Program-made: the position numbers and the translations under genes | Source of the DNA: Desulfogranum mediterraneum DSM 13871 | GTDB lineage: Bacteria; Desulfobacterota; Desulfobulbia; Desulfobulbales; Desulfobulbaceae | NCBI RefSeq assembly: GCF_000429965.1 | Contig: NZ_AUCW01000013.1 | Coordinates: forward strand, 62,001 to 126,000 | Reading direction: 5' to 3' | DNA: 64,000 bases | The notes under the pieces: model-generated | Database searches by the model: none | Seen by the model: only the letters and a program-made list of their open reading frames with translations | Told to the model about the DNA's origin: nothing | Part shown: positions 43,492-51,307 of the stretch, piece by piece | Layout of the letters: the number at the start of each line of letters is the position of its first letter | Position numbering within the stretch: position 1 is the first letter of the stretch

Positions 43492-44195
43492 AACCTGCCG
43501 ATATTGCCCTCAACGAACGGATCATCTTTGCCCTGGACGTGGCCGAGCCCCGGCAGGCCATGGAACTGGTCGATCGTCTGGACAGCGGGATCAAGTATTT
43601 CAAGGTCGGGATGCAGCTCTTCTTTGCCGGCGGCTGGCCGGTGGTGGAGTATATCGCCAAACGGGGCAACCGGGTGATGCTGGACCTCAAGCTCTACGAT
43701 ATCCCGGCCACGGTCCGGCTGGCGGTGGAGCAGTTCCGCGATCGCGGGGTCACCATGACCACGGTCCACGCCTGCGGCCCGGTGGTGGAGGCGGCCCTGG
43801 CTGCCGACACCGGGATCGACCTCCTGGCCGTCACCGTACTCACCAGCCTGGGCGAGGAGCACCTCAGGGAACTCCGCTATCCCGGGAGCCTGGAAGAGCT
43901 GGTCCTGGAGCGGGCCACCACTGCCCTGGACCTGGGCTGCCACGGGGTGGTCTGTTCCGCCCGGGAGGCCTCCCTGCTCAGGGCTCGACTCGGCCGGGAC
44001 TTTCTGATGGTCACCCCGGGAATCCGACCCAGCGGAAGCGCCGACAACGACCAACAGCGGATCGCCACCCCCGGCCAGGCCATTGCCGACGGGGCCACTT
44101 ATCTGGTGGTGGGCAGACCCATCCGGGATGCCGGGCAGCCCGTGGAGGTGATCGCCGCCATCCAGGCAGAAATCGCTGCCGCCCTGACACCCTGA
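43488..44195 (+). CDS. pyrF: Orotidine 5'-phosphate decarboxylase
   Basis: This 235-residue TIM-barrel enzyme converts OMP to UMP, the last step of de novo pyrimidine synthesis. The catalytic block DLKLYDIPATV carries the D-x-K-x-x-D residues. IIFALDV at the N-terminus and VTPGIRP at the phosphate-binding loop are standard. Start codon overlaps the preceding stop by four bases. The last gene of its operon; a hairpin follows. Confidence 0.95.
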   Translation: MKPADIALNERIIFALDVAEPRQAMELVDRLDSGIKYFKVGMQLFFAGGWPVVEYIAKRGNRVMLDLKLYDIPATVRLAVEQFRDRGVTMTTVHACGPVVEAALAADTGIDLLAVTVLTSLGEEHLRELRYPGSLEELVLERATTALDLGCHGVVCSAREASLLRARLGRDFLMVTPGIRPSGSADNDQQRIATPGQAIADGATYLVVGRPIRDAGQPVEVIAAIQAEIAAALTP

Positions 44196-44238
44196 AGCCC
44201 TGAGGCACCGAAACGCTGAACAGCGGTTCCAAGAGAAA

Positions 44239-44273
44239 CGGCCACCCCTCCTCCTTGAGAGAAGGGGTGGCCG
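44239..44273 (+). terminator. Hairpin after pyrF
   Basis: CGGCCACCCCT and AGGGGTGGCCG form a perfect 11-bp stem with a 13-base loop, 43 bases past the pyrF stop codon. There is no T-run. Confidence 0.5.
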
Positions 44274-44476
44274 CAGAGATGCCCCCATTCCGGGTCCGCC
44301 CCCCGACCGAACCTGAGCCAAGGCTCTTTCCCGAAAACATCTCCTCCAGCGAGCAGCCCCTCTTGTCAGCTTTTACACCCACGCATCTGACCGGCTGGCC
44401 AGGCGGCCCAGGCGACCCATCCTCTTTGCGTTGCCATGAAGGAACCCATAGCCCAGCACTCACCTGAACCCCTTAG

Positions 44477-44506
44477 GCAAGACATACTGCAGCAAGACAT
44501 ACTGCA
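44477..44506. repeat. Perfect tandem 15-bp duplication GCAAGACATACTGCA
   Basis: Two exact adjacent copies (44477-44491 and 44492-44506) stand in non-coding sequence. The unit contains TGCA and could be a binding-site pair or a slippage product. Confidence 0.6.
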
Positions 44507-44595
44507 CTGGGACGCAAGAACTCTTCACCTGGAAGGGTACAAAACGGTGTCTCCCTTAAGTCGCTTTCAACCTATTTGGATGAGACCTGGCCATT

Positions 44596-44772
44596 ATGAC
44601 TGGAGACGATATTCCGCTCACCGAGCACTCCGCGACAGAGGCACCTCGACAGGTACTTGAGGGCCCTTCCCCCTTTTCCCTCATTGACGCACCATCCACC
44701 CCATCTTCCGGGGGCTTTTTTGTGGATGACCAGAGCGGCTGTCTGGATTGCTCCCCAGGAAACGCGCTCTAA
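44596..44772 (+). CDS. Doubtful 58-residue open frame
   Basis: An ATG frame of 58 residues with a composition not unlike a real protein (ends GGFFVDDQSGCLDCSPGNAL) and two cysteines four apart. It has no convincing ribosome site, and a T-rich terminator-like site lies within it. I list it only because the region is otherwise empty; no family is recognised. Confidence 0.18.
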   Translation: MTGDDIPLTEHSATEAPRQVLEGPSPFSLIDAPSTPSSGGFFVDDQSGCLDCSPGNAL

Positions 44773-44790
44773 ACACCGCCCCCCAGAGGG

Positions 44791-44814
44791 CCCTGGCCCT
44801 CACCACTGCCAGGG
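44791..44814 (-). terminator. Hairpin after ilvN
   Basis: CCCTGGC and GCCAGGG arms (7 bp, 10-base loop) lie 27 bases after the ilvN stop codon on the minus strand. There is no T-run, so the call is tentative. Confidence 0.35.
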
Positions 44815-44840
44815 CACCCCTGTTCTTAGGCCCTGGGCGC

Positions 44841-45152
44841 TCAGCTGTCGAAGTGGGGCTGGATCTCGCTGAACAGCGGATGGGCCCCGGAAAAGCGCCG
44901 AACCCCCCGGACATCGCTCAGCTTCTCGATCTGCCTGACGATCTGATCCAGCCGCCCCTCCTCATCCACCCGCAGAAAGATCCTGCTGTTTCCCCCCCCA
45001 GCCACAGGCAGGCAGACAATCCCATCGACATTATAGGCCCGCCTCGAAAAGAGGCCGCAGACCTGGGACATCACTCCGGGGTGGTTGCGAACCAGGAGTT
45101 CCAGGACGGCCAGGCTTTGCTTTGTGGTTGGACTAGACTCAGGCACACTCAT
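44841..45152 (-). CDS. ilvN: Acetolactate synthase small (regulatory) subunit
   Basis: This 103-residue protein is one ACT domain (SLAVLELLVRNHPGVMSQVCGLFSRRAYNVDGI) with the downstream strands IFLRVDEEGRLDQIVRQIEKL. It binds valine or a related end product and controls the catalytic subunit. It lacks the second domain of long IlvN/IlvH proteins, like the E. coli IlvN. I use the ATG at 45152 with AGG upstream; an upstream GTG is weaker. It overlaps the ilvB end by 14 bases. Confidence 0.92.
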   Translation of the reverse strand: MSVPESSPTTKQSLAVLELLVRNHPGVMSQVCGLFSRRAYNVDGIVCLPVAGGGNSRIFLRVDEEGRLDQIVRQIEKLSDVRGVRRFSGAHPLFSEIQPHFDS

Positions 45153-46821
45153 ATTTTTCACCTATCATCACGGAATTTGCGGCTCCCGGGGGAACCATGG
45201 GGTAGACCTCTTCGTCGATATCGATGGGGATGTTGATCAGACAGGGCCCCGGGGTCTGCAGAGCCACCGCGAGCACCTCGTCAAAGAGCAGGGTCTGGCC
45301 GCAGTCAAAGGCCTTCATCCCGAAACCCCGGGCGATGGCGGCGAGATCCGGGTTATGCCGGTACTCCGAGGCAAAGATCCGCCCCCCATAGAAGAGCTTC
45401 TGCTGCTGCCGCACCAGGCCCAGGGATTGATTGTTGAGCACCACCACCTTGAGGTTGAGATCCTGTTCCACGGCGGTGGCCAGTTCCTGGATATTCATCA
45501 TGATGGAGCCGTCTCCACTGATGCAGACCACCGGCTTATCAGGATGCTGGAGGGCAGCACCGATGGCGGTGGGCAGCCCAAAGCCCATGGTACCGAGACC
45601 TCCGGAGGTGAGGAACTGCCTGGGCCGCTGGAGGGGATAGATCTGGGCGGTCCACATCTGATGCTTGCCCACATCGGTGGCCACCAGGGCCTGGTCGCCG
45701 ATGATCTCGGCGATCCGGAGGATGATCCCGTAGGGACGGCTGAAATCGAGTTCCTCGGCACAGAAGAAGGGATGTGCGGCCCGCAGCTGCCGGACCCGCT
45801 GCTGCCAGAGCGGACGCTCCCGGCGGCTGACCAGGGGCAGGAGACGCTCCAGGGTCTGGGCGATATCCCCCACCAGGCCCAGATGGGCCTGCTTGAGCTT
45901 GGAGATCTCACTGGGATCGATATCCAGGTGGATGATCCTGGCATCCGGGCAGAACTCGGCGATCTTGCCGGTGGCCCGGTCATCGAAGCGGACCCCGGCG
46001 GCTATCAGCAGATCACACTCATCCAGCATGATATTGGTGGAGCGGGCCGCATGCATCCCCAGCATCCCCATGTAGAGTTCATGTTCGGGAGGGATAATCC
46101 CCAGGCCCATCAGGGTCATGGTGGTGGGCAGCTGGCTCCGCTCGGCCAAGCGGCGGGCAAGCAGGCCGGCTCCGCTGTGGACGACCCCGCCGCCCAGGTA
46201 GAGCACCGGCGCCTTGGCCTGATTGATCAGGCTCGCCGCCTGGTGGAGCGACTCGGCCGGTACCTGGACAGGGGCTGCCAGGGCCGGAATTTCGGGCAGT
46301 CCGGCCACCTGGACCGTTTCCAACTGGACATCCTTGGGGATATCGATCACCACCGGCCCGGGACGACCGCTGCTGGCGATGGCAAAGGCCTCGGGGATGA
46401 CCTTGAGCAGCTCTTCGCCGGAGCGGACCAGGTAGTTATGCTTGGTGATGGGGATGGTCAGGCCGTAGATATCCACCTCCTGGAAGGCATCGGTACCGAT
46501 CAAGTCCTGGGGAACCTGGCCGGTGATACAGATCACCGGAATGGAGTCCAGATAGGCATCGGCAATGGCGGTGAGGATGTTGGTGGCCCCGGGCCCGGAG
46601 GTGGCAAAACAGACCGCAGGCCGGCCGCTGGAGCGGGCCATGCCCTGGGCCATGAAACCGGCCCCCTGTTCGTGGCGCGCCAGGACATGACGAATGACGC
46701 TGGATTGGGACAGGGCCTCATAGAGGGGCAGATTGGCCCCTCCTGGAATACCGGCGATGGTGGTTATCCCATAGTGTTCCAACAACCTGATGGTAAGTGT
46801 TGCTCCCGTTAACTGCTCCAT
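45139..46821 (-). CDS. ilvB: Acetolactate synthase large (catalytic) subunit
   Basis: This 560-residue ThDP enzyme condenses pyruvate with pyruvate or 2-ketobutyrate, the first common step to valine, leucine and isoleucine. The catalytic glutamate is E51 in LARHEQGAGFMAQG. The FAD/quinone-like middle domain carries GVRFDDRATGK, and GDGSIMMNIQELATAV...NN binds the ThDP diphosphate and Mg. It is followed by ilvN and preceded by an attenuator with its own leader peptide. Confidence 0.95.
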   Translation of the reverse strand: MEQLTGATLTIRLLEHYGITTIAGIPGGANLPLYEALSQSSVIRHVLARHEQGAGFMAQGMARSSGRPAVCFATSGPGATNILTAIADAYLDSIPVICITGQVPQDLIGTDAFQEVDIYGLTIPITKHNYLVRSGEELLKVIPEAFAIASSGRPGPVVIDIPKDVQLETVQVAGLPEIPALAAPVQVPAESLHQAASLINQAKAPVLYLGGGVVHSGAGLLARRLAERSQLPTTMTLMGLGIIPPEHELYMGMLGMHAARSTNIMLDECDLLIAAGVRFDDRATGKIAEFCPDARIIHLDIDPSEISKLKQAHLGLVGDIAQTLERLLPLVSRRERPLWQQRVRQLRAAHPFFCAEELDFSRPYGIILRIAEIIGDQALVATDVGKHQMWTAQIYPLQRPRQFLTSGGLGTMGFGLPTAIGAALQHPDKPVVCISGDGSIMMNIQELATAVEQDLNLKVVVLNNQSLGLVRQQQKLFYGGRIFASEYRHNPDLAAIARGFGMKAFDCGQTLLFDEVLAVALQTPGPCLINIPIDIDEEVYPMVPPGAANSVMIGEKYECA

Positions 46822-46870
46822 GATAGCTCTCCTGATGATACCTCAAAGTGTACCGGCCGTCGGCGGGGGC

Positions 46871-46907
46871 AAAAAAAAACCCCCGCCGGCTGGCGCCGGC
46901 AGGGGTT
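46871..46907 (-). terminator. ilvBN attenuator terminator
   Basis: AACCCCTGCCGGC, a GCCA loop and GCCGGCGGGGGTT form a 13-bp stem (one G-U pair), followed by nine T residues on the minus strand. It lies 21 bases after the leader peptide stop codon and 49 bases before ilvB. A GGCGCCG in the last leader codons (46932-46938) can pair with CGGCGCC (46892-46898) in the terminator, giving a competing antiterminator. The right arm can also pair with a CCCCCGCCG downstream (46861-46869). Confidence 0.92.
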
Positions 46908-46928
46908 GAACATTCGTTTCAGTAACCG

Positions 46929-47039
46929 CTACGGCGCCTCGCTCCTCACTCGAATAATCACCACGACGACCACTGCTACGACCACAATAAGGCTGCTGAA
47001 ATCAGCTGCGATGTTGGGAAGGAGTGCGGTCTGGATCAT
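46929..47039 (-). CDS. ilvB leader peptide (IvbL-like)
   Basis: This 36-residue frame begins MIQTALLPNIAADFSS and ends LIVVVAVVVVVIIRVRSEAP. Nine valines, three isoleucines and a leucine fall in the last 20 residues. The layout and even the final AP parallel the E. coli ilvB leader (IvbL), whose translation stalls when valine or leucine tRNA is uncharged. The stop codon is 21 bases before the terminator stem. An ATG 87 bases upstream gives a longer frame, but it starts ahead of the promoter candidate, so it is unlikely to be used. Confidence 0.88.
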   Translation of the reverse strand: MIQTALLPNIAADFSSLIVVVAVVVVVIIRVRSEAP

Positions 47040-47085
47040 GGAAAGAAGGCCTTGGTCTGAAGAATGAATACGTAGTGTGCCTAAA

Positions 47086-47114
47086 GGAGTAACAGGCTTT
47101 CTCAGCTCAGTCAA
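47086..47114 (-). promoter_or_regulatory. Candidate promoter of the ilv leader-ilvBN operon
   Basis: On the minus strand TTGACT (47114-47109) and TACTCC (47091-47086) are 17 bases apart. The expected start of transcription lies about 40 bases before the leader peptide ATG. The -10 is weak. Confidence 0.45.
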
Positions 47115-47349
47115 GATTTTTTCCACACGAGCCAGGCGCCACTTTAAACGATAAAAAAAGAAGATAGGCCCTTGCCTTATTGGGACCGATTCTTACTATT
47201 AAAAAACAAAGGAAGTGATTCCCCTGAAGGTCGACACCAACACGACCCAAGGGACCCCTTCCCGCCTGTAACTATTTGAGCTGGAACGGCTGTCGCCTCA
47301 GCCGATGCCAAGCGATCTATTTTATAATCAAGCCTTAAGGAGTTCAGTC

Positions 47350-47520
47350 ATGAAAGGTGATTTTGGTTCCCTGGCATGGGTCAACGATGAGAAAGGAAAA
47401 GAGTATGTTTGTACCGTGGACAACGATCATCTCGAAGAAAAGAAATTTGAGAACCTGCGCGAATCCGAGAAAAAAACCTGCGAAGATGTCAACCAGATTG
47501 TGGGCACGGAACGCTGGTAA
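47350..47520 (+). CDS. Small conserved protein of unknown function (56 residues)
   Basis: The protein opens MKGDFGSLAWVNDEKGKEYVC, contains a cluster of charged residues (LEEKKFENLRESEKKTCEDV) and ends VNQIVGTERW. I recall similar short proteins in sulfate reducers, but no function. AAGGAG lies eight bases before the ATG, and a perfect TATAAT (47323-47328) sits 22 bases upstream without a clear -35. A strong terminator follows at once. It is a complete one-gene unit, so a real product is likely. Confidence 0.8.
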   Translation: MKGDFGSLAWVNDEKGKEYVCTVDNDHLEEKKFENLRESEKKTCEDVNQIVGTERW

Positions 47521-47542
47521 CCCCTGTTCCCCCAGATCCTGG

Positions 47543-47581
47543 AAAAAAGCATCCGACCATTGAGGTCGGATGCTTTTTTTT
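47543..47581 (+). terminator. Intrinsic terminator of the 56-residue protein gene
   Basis: GCATCCGACC, ATTGA loop, GGTCGGATGC and eight T residues. A run of A residues precedes the stem, so it can also work on the minus strand. Confidence 0.93.
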
Positions 47582-47679
47582 GCTTACCTCTGAGATGCAG
47601 CTCTTTTTTGGGGTTTATCCGAATCTCCCAAGCCATGAGCAGCGAGGGGCTCTCCCCTCCCTTCATTCCCGTTTTGGCT

Positions 47680-47763
47680 GTCCTTCCCGCCTACGCGGGA
47701 ACCCAGTCTTGGCGAAGGATGCGGCACCCTTAACCTGGATGTCTGCCTGCGCGGGCATGACGG
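47680..47763. repeat. Inverted pair of a dispersed CCCGC-GCGGG palindromic repeat
   Basis: A left copy (47680-47708, core TTCCCGCCTACGCGGGAAC) and a right, diverged copy in the opposite direction (47734-47763, core CTGCCTGCGCGGGCATGAC) enclose 25 bases. The cores match the widely dispersed intergenic GTCATTCCCGC-type repeat found in many proteobacterial genomes. It is probably a non-autonomous or REP-like element. It sits between two genes near the end of an Lrp-type regulator gene. Confidence 0.7.
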
Positions 47764-47838
47764 TAGAGGCAGGAACAGGTAATTTCGACTGGGTATTGCC
47801 GGTAAGCAGTTTTTTTTGGCCCCTCAGCCTGCCCCCCC

Positions 47839-48309
47839 TCAGGGTGTAGTGCGGATGGGCAGCATGGTTTCGGACTTGAGGGTATCCAGGACAAAGGAGG
47901 TCCGGATATTCTGAATCCCGGGTATCCCGGAGAGGCTGTCATTGATAAAATCGGTATAAGTGCGCATGTCCTTGATAGCCACCTTGAGCAAAAAATCCAC
48001 ATCCCCGGTGAGCTGCAGACATTCCTGCACCTCTTCCAGCTCGACCAGCTGCTCCTTGATCTGCTGGAGGGAAGGGATCTGGTGCAGACTGAGGGAGACG
48101 ATGACGATGGCCAGCAGACCAAAGCCCGCCTTTTCCCGATCCAGGATGGCCGCGTAATGATCGATCACCCCCGAGGCCTCCAAGCGCCTGACCCGCTCCA
48201 GCATGGCCGGCGGAGAGATGCCGATCTCCTTGGCCAACCTGGCGTTGGTTATCCGACCATCCTGCTGAAGAATGTTGAGAATTTTGGTATCGATTCGATC
48301 AAAGGACAT
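47839..48309 (-). CDS. Lrp/AsnC-family transcriptional regulator
   Basis: This 156-residue protein has an N-terminal winged helix-turn-helix (ILNILQQDGRITNARLAKEIGISPPAMLERVRRLEASGVI) and a C-terminal RAM ligand-binding domain (LQLTGDVDFLLKVAIKDMRTY). Such regulators bind DNA as octamers in response to amino acids. It is divergent from the symporter operon, so those genes are plausible targets; ilvBN nearby is another. No operator is obvious. Confidence 0.93.
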   Translation of the reverse strand: MSFDRIDTKILNILQQDGRITNARLAKEIGISPPAMLERVRRLEASGVIDHYAAILDREKAGFGLLAIVIVSLSLHQIPSLQQIKEQLVELEEVQECLQLTGDVDFLLKVAIKDMRTYTDFINDSLSGIPGIQNIRTSFVLDTLKSETMLPIRTTP

Positions 48310-48672
48310 GGTTCACTCTCTTTGCTGCCCTGGCTCACTCGCTGGGCAGCCAAGATAATTGCGGGCTACTGGCCACCTTGAAAAAAAACTTTTCAAAGTA
48401 CCCCTTATTCACTCCGCAGGCACTATCGCTAAATTCTCTTCAGATTGCAACCCAAAGCAAGCCCCTCTACTTTTTCTAAAAGCCCCCAGCTGCGCCCCTC
48501 CCCGCCCCACCTCGACCGATCGCCGCCTGGCAAACAATTAACCGATCATTGACACTGACCGAATATTACCTTATACAGTCTGCCACCACACCTAAGGAAC
48601 TTAAGCAGAACTGCTGCTTTACCCTCACCACCATCTTTATCATCGACAACGTGAACCAAGGAGCGTTTGATC
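48310..48672. other. Divergent promoter region of the Lrp and symporter genes
   Basis: These 363 bases hold the promoter at 48549-48577 for the symporter pair. On the Lrp side I see no clear -10/-35. The region is more A+T-rich than coding sequence. No protein or RNA is recognised. Confidence 0.4.
48549..48577 (+). promoter_or_regulatory. Sigma-70 promoter of the symporter operon
   Basis: TTGACA (48549-48554), 17-base spacer, TATACA (48572-48577): close to consensus. It lies about 96 bases before the small accessory gene. Confidence 0.72.
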
Positions 48673-48849
48673 ATGCTAGGCCTGGAAGGAGTTGCCGTAC
48701 CCTTGGGAATGGTCCTCACCGTTCTCAGCACCGTTCTCTGCATCATCTATGGATTACTCAACTGGAACAGGGGCTACATCACAGAGGAGGAGCTGGAGCA
48801 GGAACAGCTCTGGAAAGAGGAAGAGAGCAAGGTTAAGGAAAACCTCTAG
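48673..48849 (+). CDS. Symporter small accessory protein
   Basis: This 58-residue protein has one membrane helix (about 8-28, LGMVLTVLSTVLCIIYGLLN) and a glutamate-rich cytoplasmic tail. It is placed 11 bases before a sodium:solute symporter, as a small one-helix partner would be. It begins at the ATG at 48673, behind AAGGAG; a TTG six bases earlier is too close to the ribosome site. It probably stabilises or regulates the transporter. Confidence 0.85.
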   Translation: MLGLEGVAVPLGMVLTVLSTVLCIIYGLLNWNRGYITEEELEQEQLWKEEESKVKENL

Positions 48850-48860
48850 GGAGAGCTATC

Positions 48861-50474
48861 ATGAGTATGCCATTGTTGACCAGCGTGGTGCTGGTCTACC
48901 TTTTCATTATCGGTTTTCTGACCCTCAAGGCCTACCGCAACACCAGCAGTGCTGCCGACTACATGGTGGCCGGCCGTAAGATCCACCCCTTTGTCATGGC
49001 CATGTCCTATGGAGCCACCTTTATCAGCACCTCGGCCATCATCGGCTTTGGCGGGGCTGCTGCGGTCTTTGGCATGAGCCTGCTCTGGCTGACCTTTCTG
49101 ACCATCTTTATCGGCATCTTCATCGCCTTTGTCTTCTTTGGCCGCCGCACCCGGATCATGGGGCTGAATATCAATGCCCACACCTTTCCCGAATTTCTGG
49201 GGCTGCGTTTTAACTCCCGGGGACTCCAGGGCCTCATCGGGGGGCTGATCTTCCTGGCCATGCCCCTCTATGCCAGTGTGGTCCTGATGGGAGGGGCGAA
49301 ATTTGTGGCCCAGATCCTCTCCACCGACTACAACGCGGCCCTCTTCTTTCTGACCATTATCATTGCCATCTATGTGATCATGGGGGGCTTAAAGGGGGTG
49401 ATGTACACCGATGCCTTCCAGGGCTCCATCATGTTCTGCGGAATGGTGGTGCTGCTGGTGATCACCTACCAGAAACTGGGCGGCGTGATCCCGGCCCACG
49501 AGCAGCTCAGCGCCATGAAGGAGATTGCCATCCAGATCTTCGGAGCCAAGGGCCACACCGGCTGGACCACCTTTCCTGCCTTTGGCTCCCCCTACTGGTT
49601 GGTGGTGGTAACCACCATCATCCTGGGGGTGGGTATCGGGGTGCTGGCCCAACCCCAGCTGATTGTTCGCTTCATGACCGTGAAGAGCAACCGGGAACTC
49701 AACCGGGCGGTGCTCATCGGCAGCATCTTCGTCCTGGTGGCCGTGGGCGTGGCCTTCATCATCGGCGCCCTCTCCAACGTCTTCTTCTACTCCTATGACC
49801 CGGAAACCAGCGGCAAGATCGCCCTGGTGGCTGCCCAGAAGAATGTGGCCCAGATCATCCCCCTCTATATCAGCCATGCCATGCCCCAGTGGTTCACCGC
49901 CATCTTCATGGTCACCCTGCTCTCGGCAGCCATGTCCACCCTGAGCTCACAGTTCCACGCCATGGGCACCTCTCTGGGAAGGGACATCTACGAGAAGGCC
50001 CTGGGACGGCAGGGCAACTCGGTACTGATCACCAAGATCGGCATCCTCTTTGCCATCCTGGTCAGCTACTTCCTGGCCTGGGGCCTGCCCGCCTTCTTCG
50101 AGGGCGGCACCGCCATCATTGCCCGGGGCACGGCGATCTTCTTCGGGATCTGCGCCGCCGCCTTTCTGCCCATGTACTTTGGGGCGATCTACCTGCCCAG
50201 GATGTCCAAGGCCGGGGCCTATGCCAGCTTCATAACCGGCACCTCGGTGAGCATGTTCTGGATCTTCTTTATCCATGAGAAGGAGTCCAAGCCGCTCCTG
50301 CTCTGCAAGTCCCTGTTCGGGGTAGACTCCCTGGCTGCAGGCACCCTCTGGACCCTGGTCGATCCCCTGGTCATTGCCCTGCCCATCTCCATTGCAGCCA
50401 CCCTCTGGTTCGGCCGCCGGGGCAGCCAGCTGCCCCGGGAACACATCGAGCGCTGTTTTCACAACATCCGTTAG
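48861..50474 (+). CDS. Sodium:solute symporter family protein
   Basis: This 537-residue transporter of the SSF type has about 13 membrane helices. It moves a small organic acid or amino acid with Na+. SAADYMVAGRKIHPFVMAMSYGATFISTSAIIGFGG and the MYTDAFQGSIM region are family signatures. The substrate cannot be told; acetate, lactate or pyruvate would suit an anaerobe. It follows its accessory protein by 11 bases and the ATG is preceded by AGGGAG. Confidence 0.92.
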   Translation: MSMPLLTSVVLVYLFIIGFLTLKAYRNTSSAADYMVAGRKIHPFVMAMSYGATFISTSAIIGFGGAAAVFGMSLLWLTFLTIFIGIFIAFVFFGRRTRIMGLNINAHTFPEFLGLRFNSRGLQGLIGGLIFLAMPLYASVVLMGGAKFVAQILSTDYNAALFFLTIIIAIYVIMGGLKGVMYTDAFQGSIMFCGMVVLLVITYQKLGGVIPAHEQLSAMKEIAIQIFGAKGHTGWTTFPAFGSPYWLVVVTTIILGVGIGVLAQPQLIVRFMTVKSNRELNRAVLIGSIFVLVAVGVAFIIGALSNVFFYSYDPETSGKIALVAAQKNVAQIIPLYISHAMPQWFTAIFMVTLLSAAMSTLSSQFHAMGTSLGRDIYEKALGRQGNSVLITKIGILFAILVSYFLAWGLPAFFEGGTAIIARGTAIFFGICAAAFLPMYFGAIYLPRMSKAGAYASFITGTSVSMFWIFFIHEKESKPLLLCKSLFGVDSLAAGTLWTLVDPLVIALPISIAATLWFGRRGSQLPREHIERCFHNIR

Positions 50475-50482
50475 CATCATTG

Positions 50483-50515
50483 GCCCGGGGATAGTGCCGG
50501 CCACCATCCCCGGGC
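50483..50515 (+). terminator. Hairpin after the symporter gene
   Basis: GCCCGGGGAT and ATCCCCGGGC form a perfect 10-bp stem with a 13-base loop that itself contains GCCGGC. It begins eight bases past the stop codon. There is no T-run. Confidence 0.55.
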
Positions 50516-50740
50516 TGATTCACCCTCAGCCGATCATCGCCGCTGAGCCCCCCTGCTGAAGCAGACAACGCAAGGAAGCGACCAGCAGCTCATGCTCAAT
50601 GTCCCATCAGCTCCTCCATTGTTAGAAAACACGCACAGGAATCCTGACCAACGCTCCTATTCAAGGCCATCCTCGCTTTCAGACGCTTCAGCTATGCGGA
50701 TCTTCAGCCGGATGTGAAGGGAGCTGATCACGACGCTCCT

Positions 50741-51298
50741 TCACCCCCGGCGGCCGGTCTTATCCCTGCTCACCCCTTCAGAAGCCCCTTTGCCGCCCGA
50801 ACCGAACCAGCCACAGCCGGCCAGGCTGCGGCTCAGTCCCATCACCAGCGGCCAGAGGATCGCCCAGACCAGGGCCAGGAGCGCCAGCGAAGGGATCAGC
50901 GGCTGGCTGAACGTTGCGGCTCCCAACTCTACTCCGGCCCAGTAGGCCAGAGGGCCGCCCAGGGCGCCGAAACCGGCGGAGAGCCCTGGTCTGCCCTGCA
51001 GCCAGGCCAAGGCATGGTTGGGGAGGGTAGCCAGGGCCAGCCAGATCATGGCCAACCAGAAGGGAATGGGCCGGCCAGCCTCTGTAAAGGTGATAAACTG
51101 CAGGGCCTGGAGGCTGCCGTCCAACAGACAGCCCAGCACCAGCAGCACCAGCATCAAGAGGATATCGCGGCCCAGATAGGGGCTGAGCAGACAATGGAGC
51201 AGCAACAGGGGCAGAGAGAACACTCCCCCTAGATCTGCCCACAACACCGAGAGCAGCCAGACCCCCTGATAGAGGGCAAGATTGAGCAGCAGCCACAT
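50741..51298 (-). CDS. DUF2878 membrane protein
   Basis: This 185-residue protein has five or so hydrophobic helices and the DUF2878 features (QALQFITFTEAGRPIPFWLAMIWLALATLPNHALAWL). The function is unknown. It is the last gene of the lipid-modification operon, ten bases after the cyclopropane-synthase-like gene. DUF2878 proteins are regularly found with these genes in proteobacteria, so it probably helps make or place the modified lipid. Confidence 0.83.
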   Translation of the reverse strand: MWLLLNLALYQGVWLLSVLWADLGGVFSLPLLLLHCLLSPYLGRDILLMLVLLVLGCLLDGSLQALQFITFTEAGRPIPFWLAMIWLALATLPNHALAWLQGRPGLSAGFGALGGPLAYWAGVELGAATFSQPLIPSLALLALVWAILWPLVMGLSRSLAGCGWFGSGGKGASEGVSRDKTGRRG

Positions 51299-51307
51299 CC
51301 CGGCGGG

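Larger units (their letters stand above)
44196..44840. other. Region between pyrF and ilvN with no confident gene
   Basis: These 645 bases lie between convergent genes. They hold the hairpin at 44239-44273, a duplicated 15-mer at 44477-44506, a doubtful 58-codon frame at 44596-44772, and a hairpin at 44791-44814. CCCC-GGGG followed by six T residues at about 44701-44722 is a further weak terminator-like site inside the doubtful frame. No RNA gene is recognised. Confidence 0.4.

Noticed and set aside
44196-44840. tRNA or known small RNA between pyrF and ilvN
   Set aside because: No cloverleaf or known RNA motif could be drawn.
45085-46812. Plus-strand frame opposite ilvB
   Set aside because: Shadow of ilvB, whose catalytic residues are intact.
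47040-47126. Longer 65-residue version of the ilv leader
   Set aside because: Its start lies upstream of the likely promoter; the inner ATG gives a leader of normal length.
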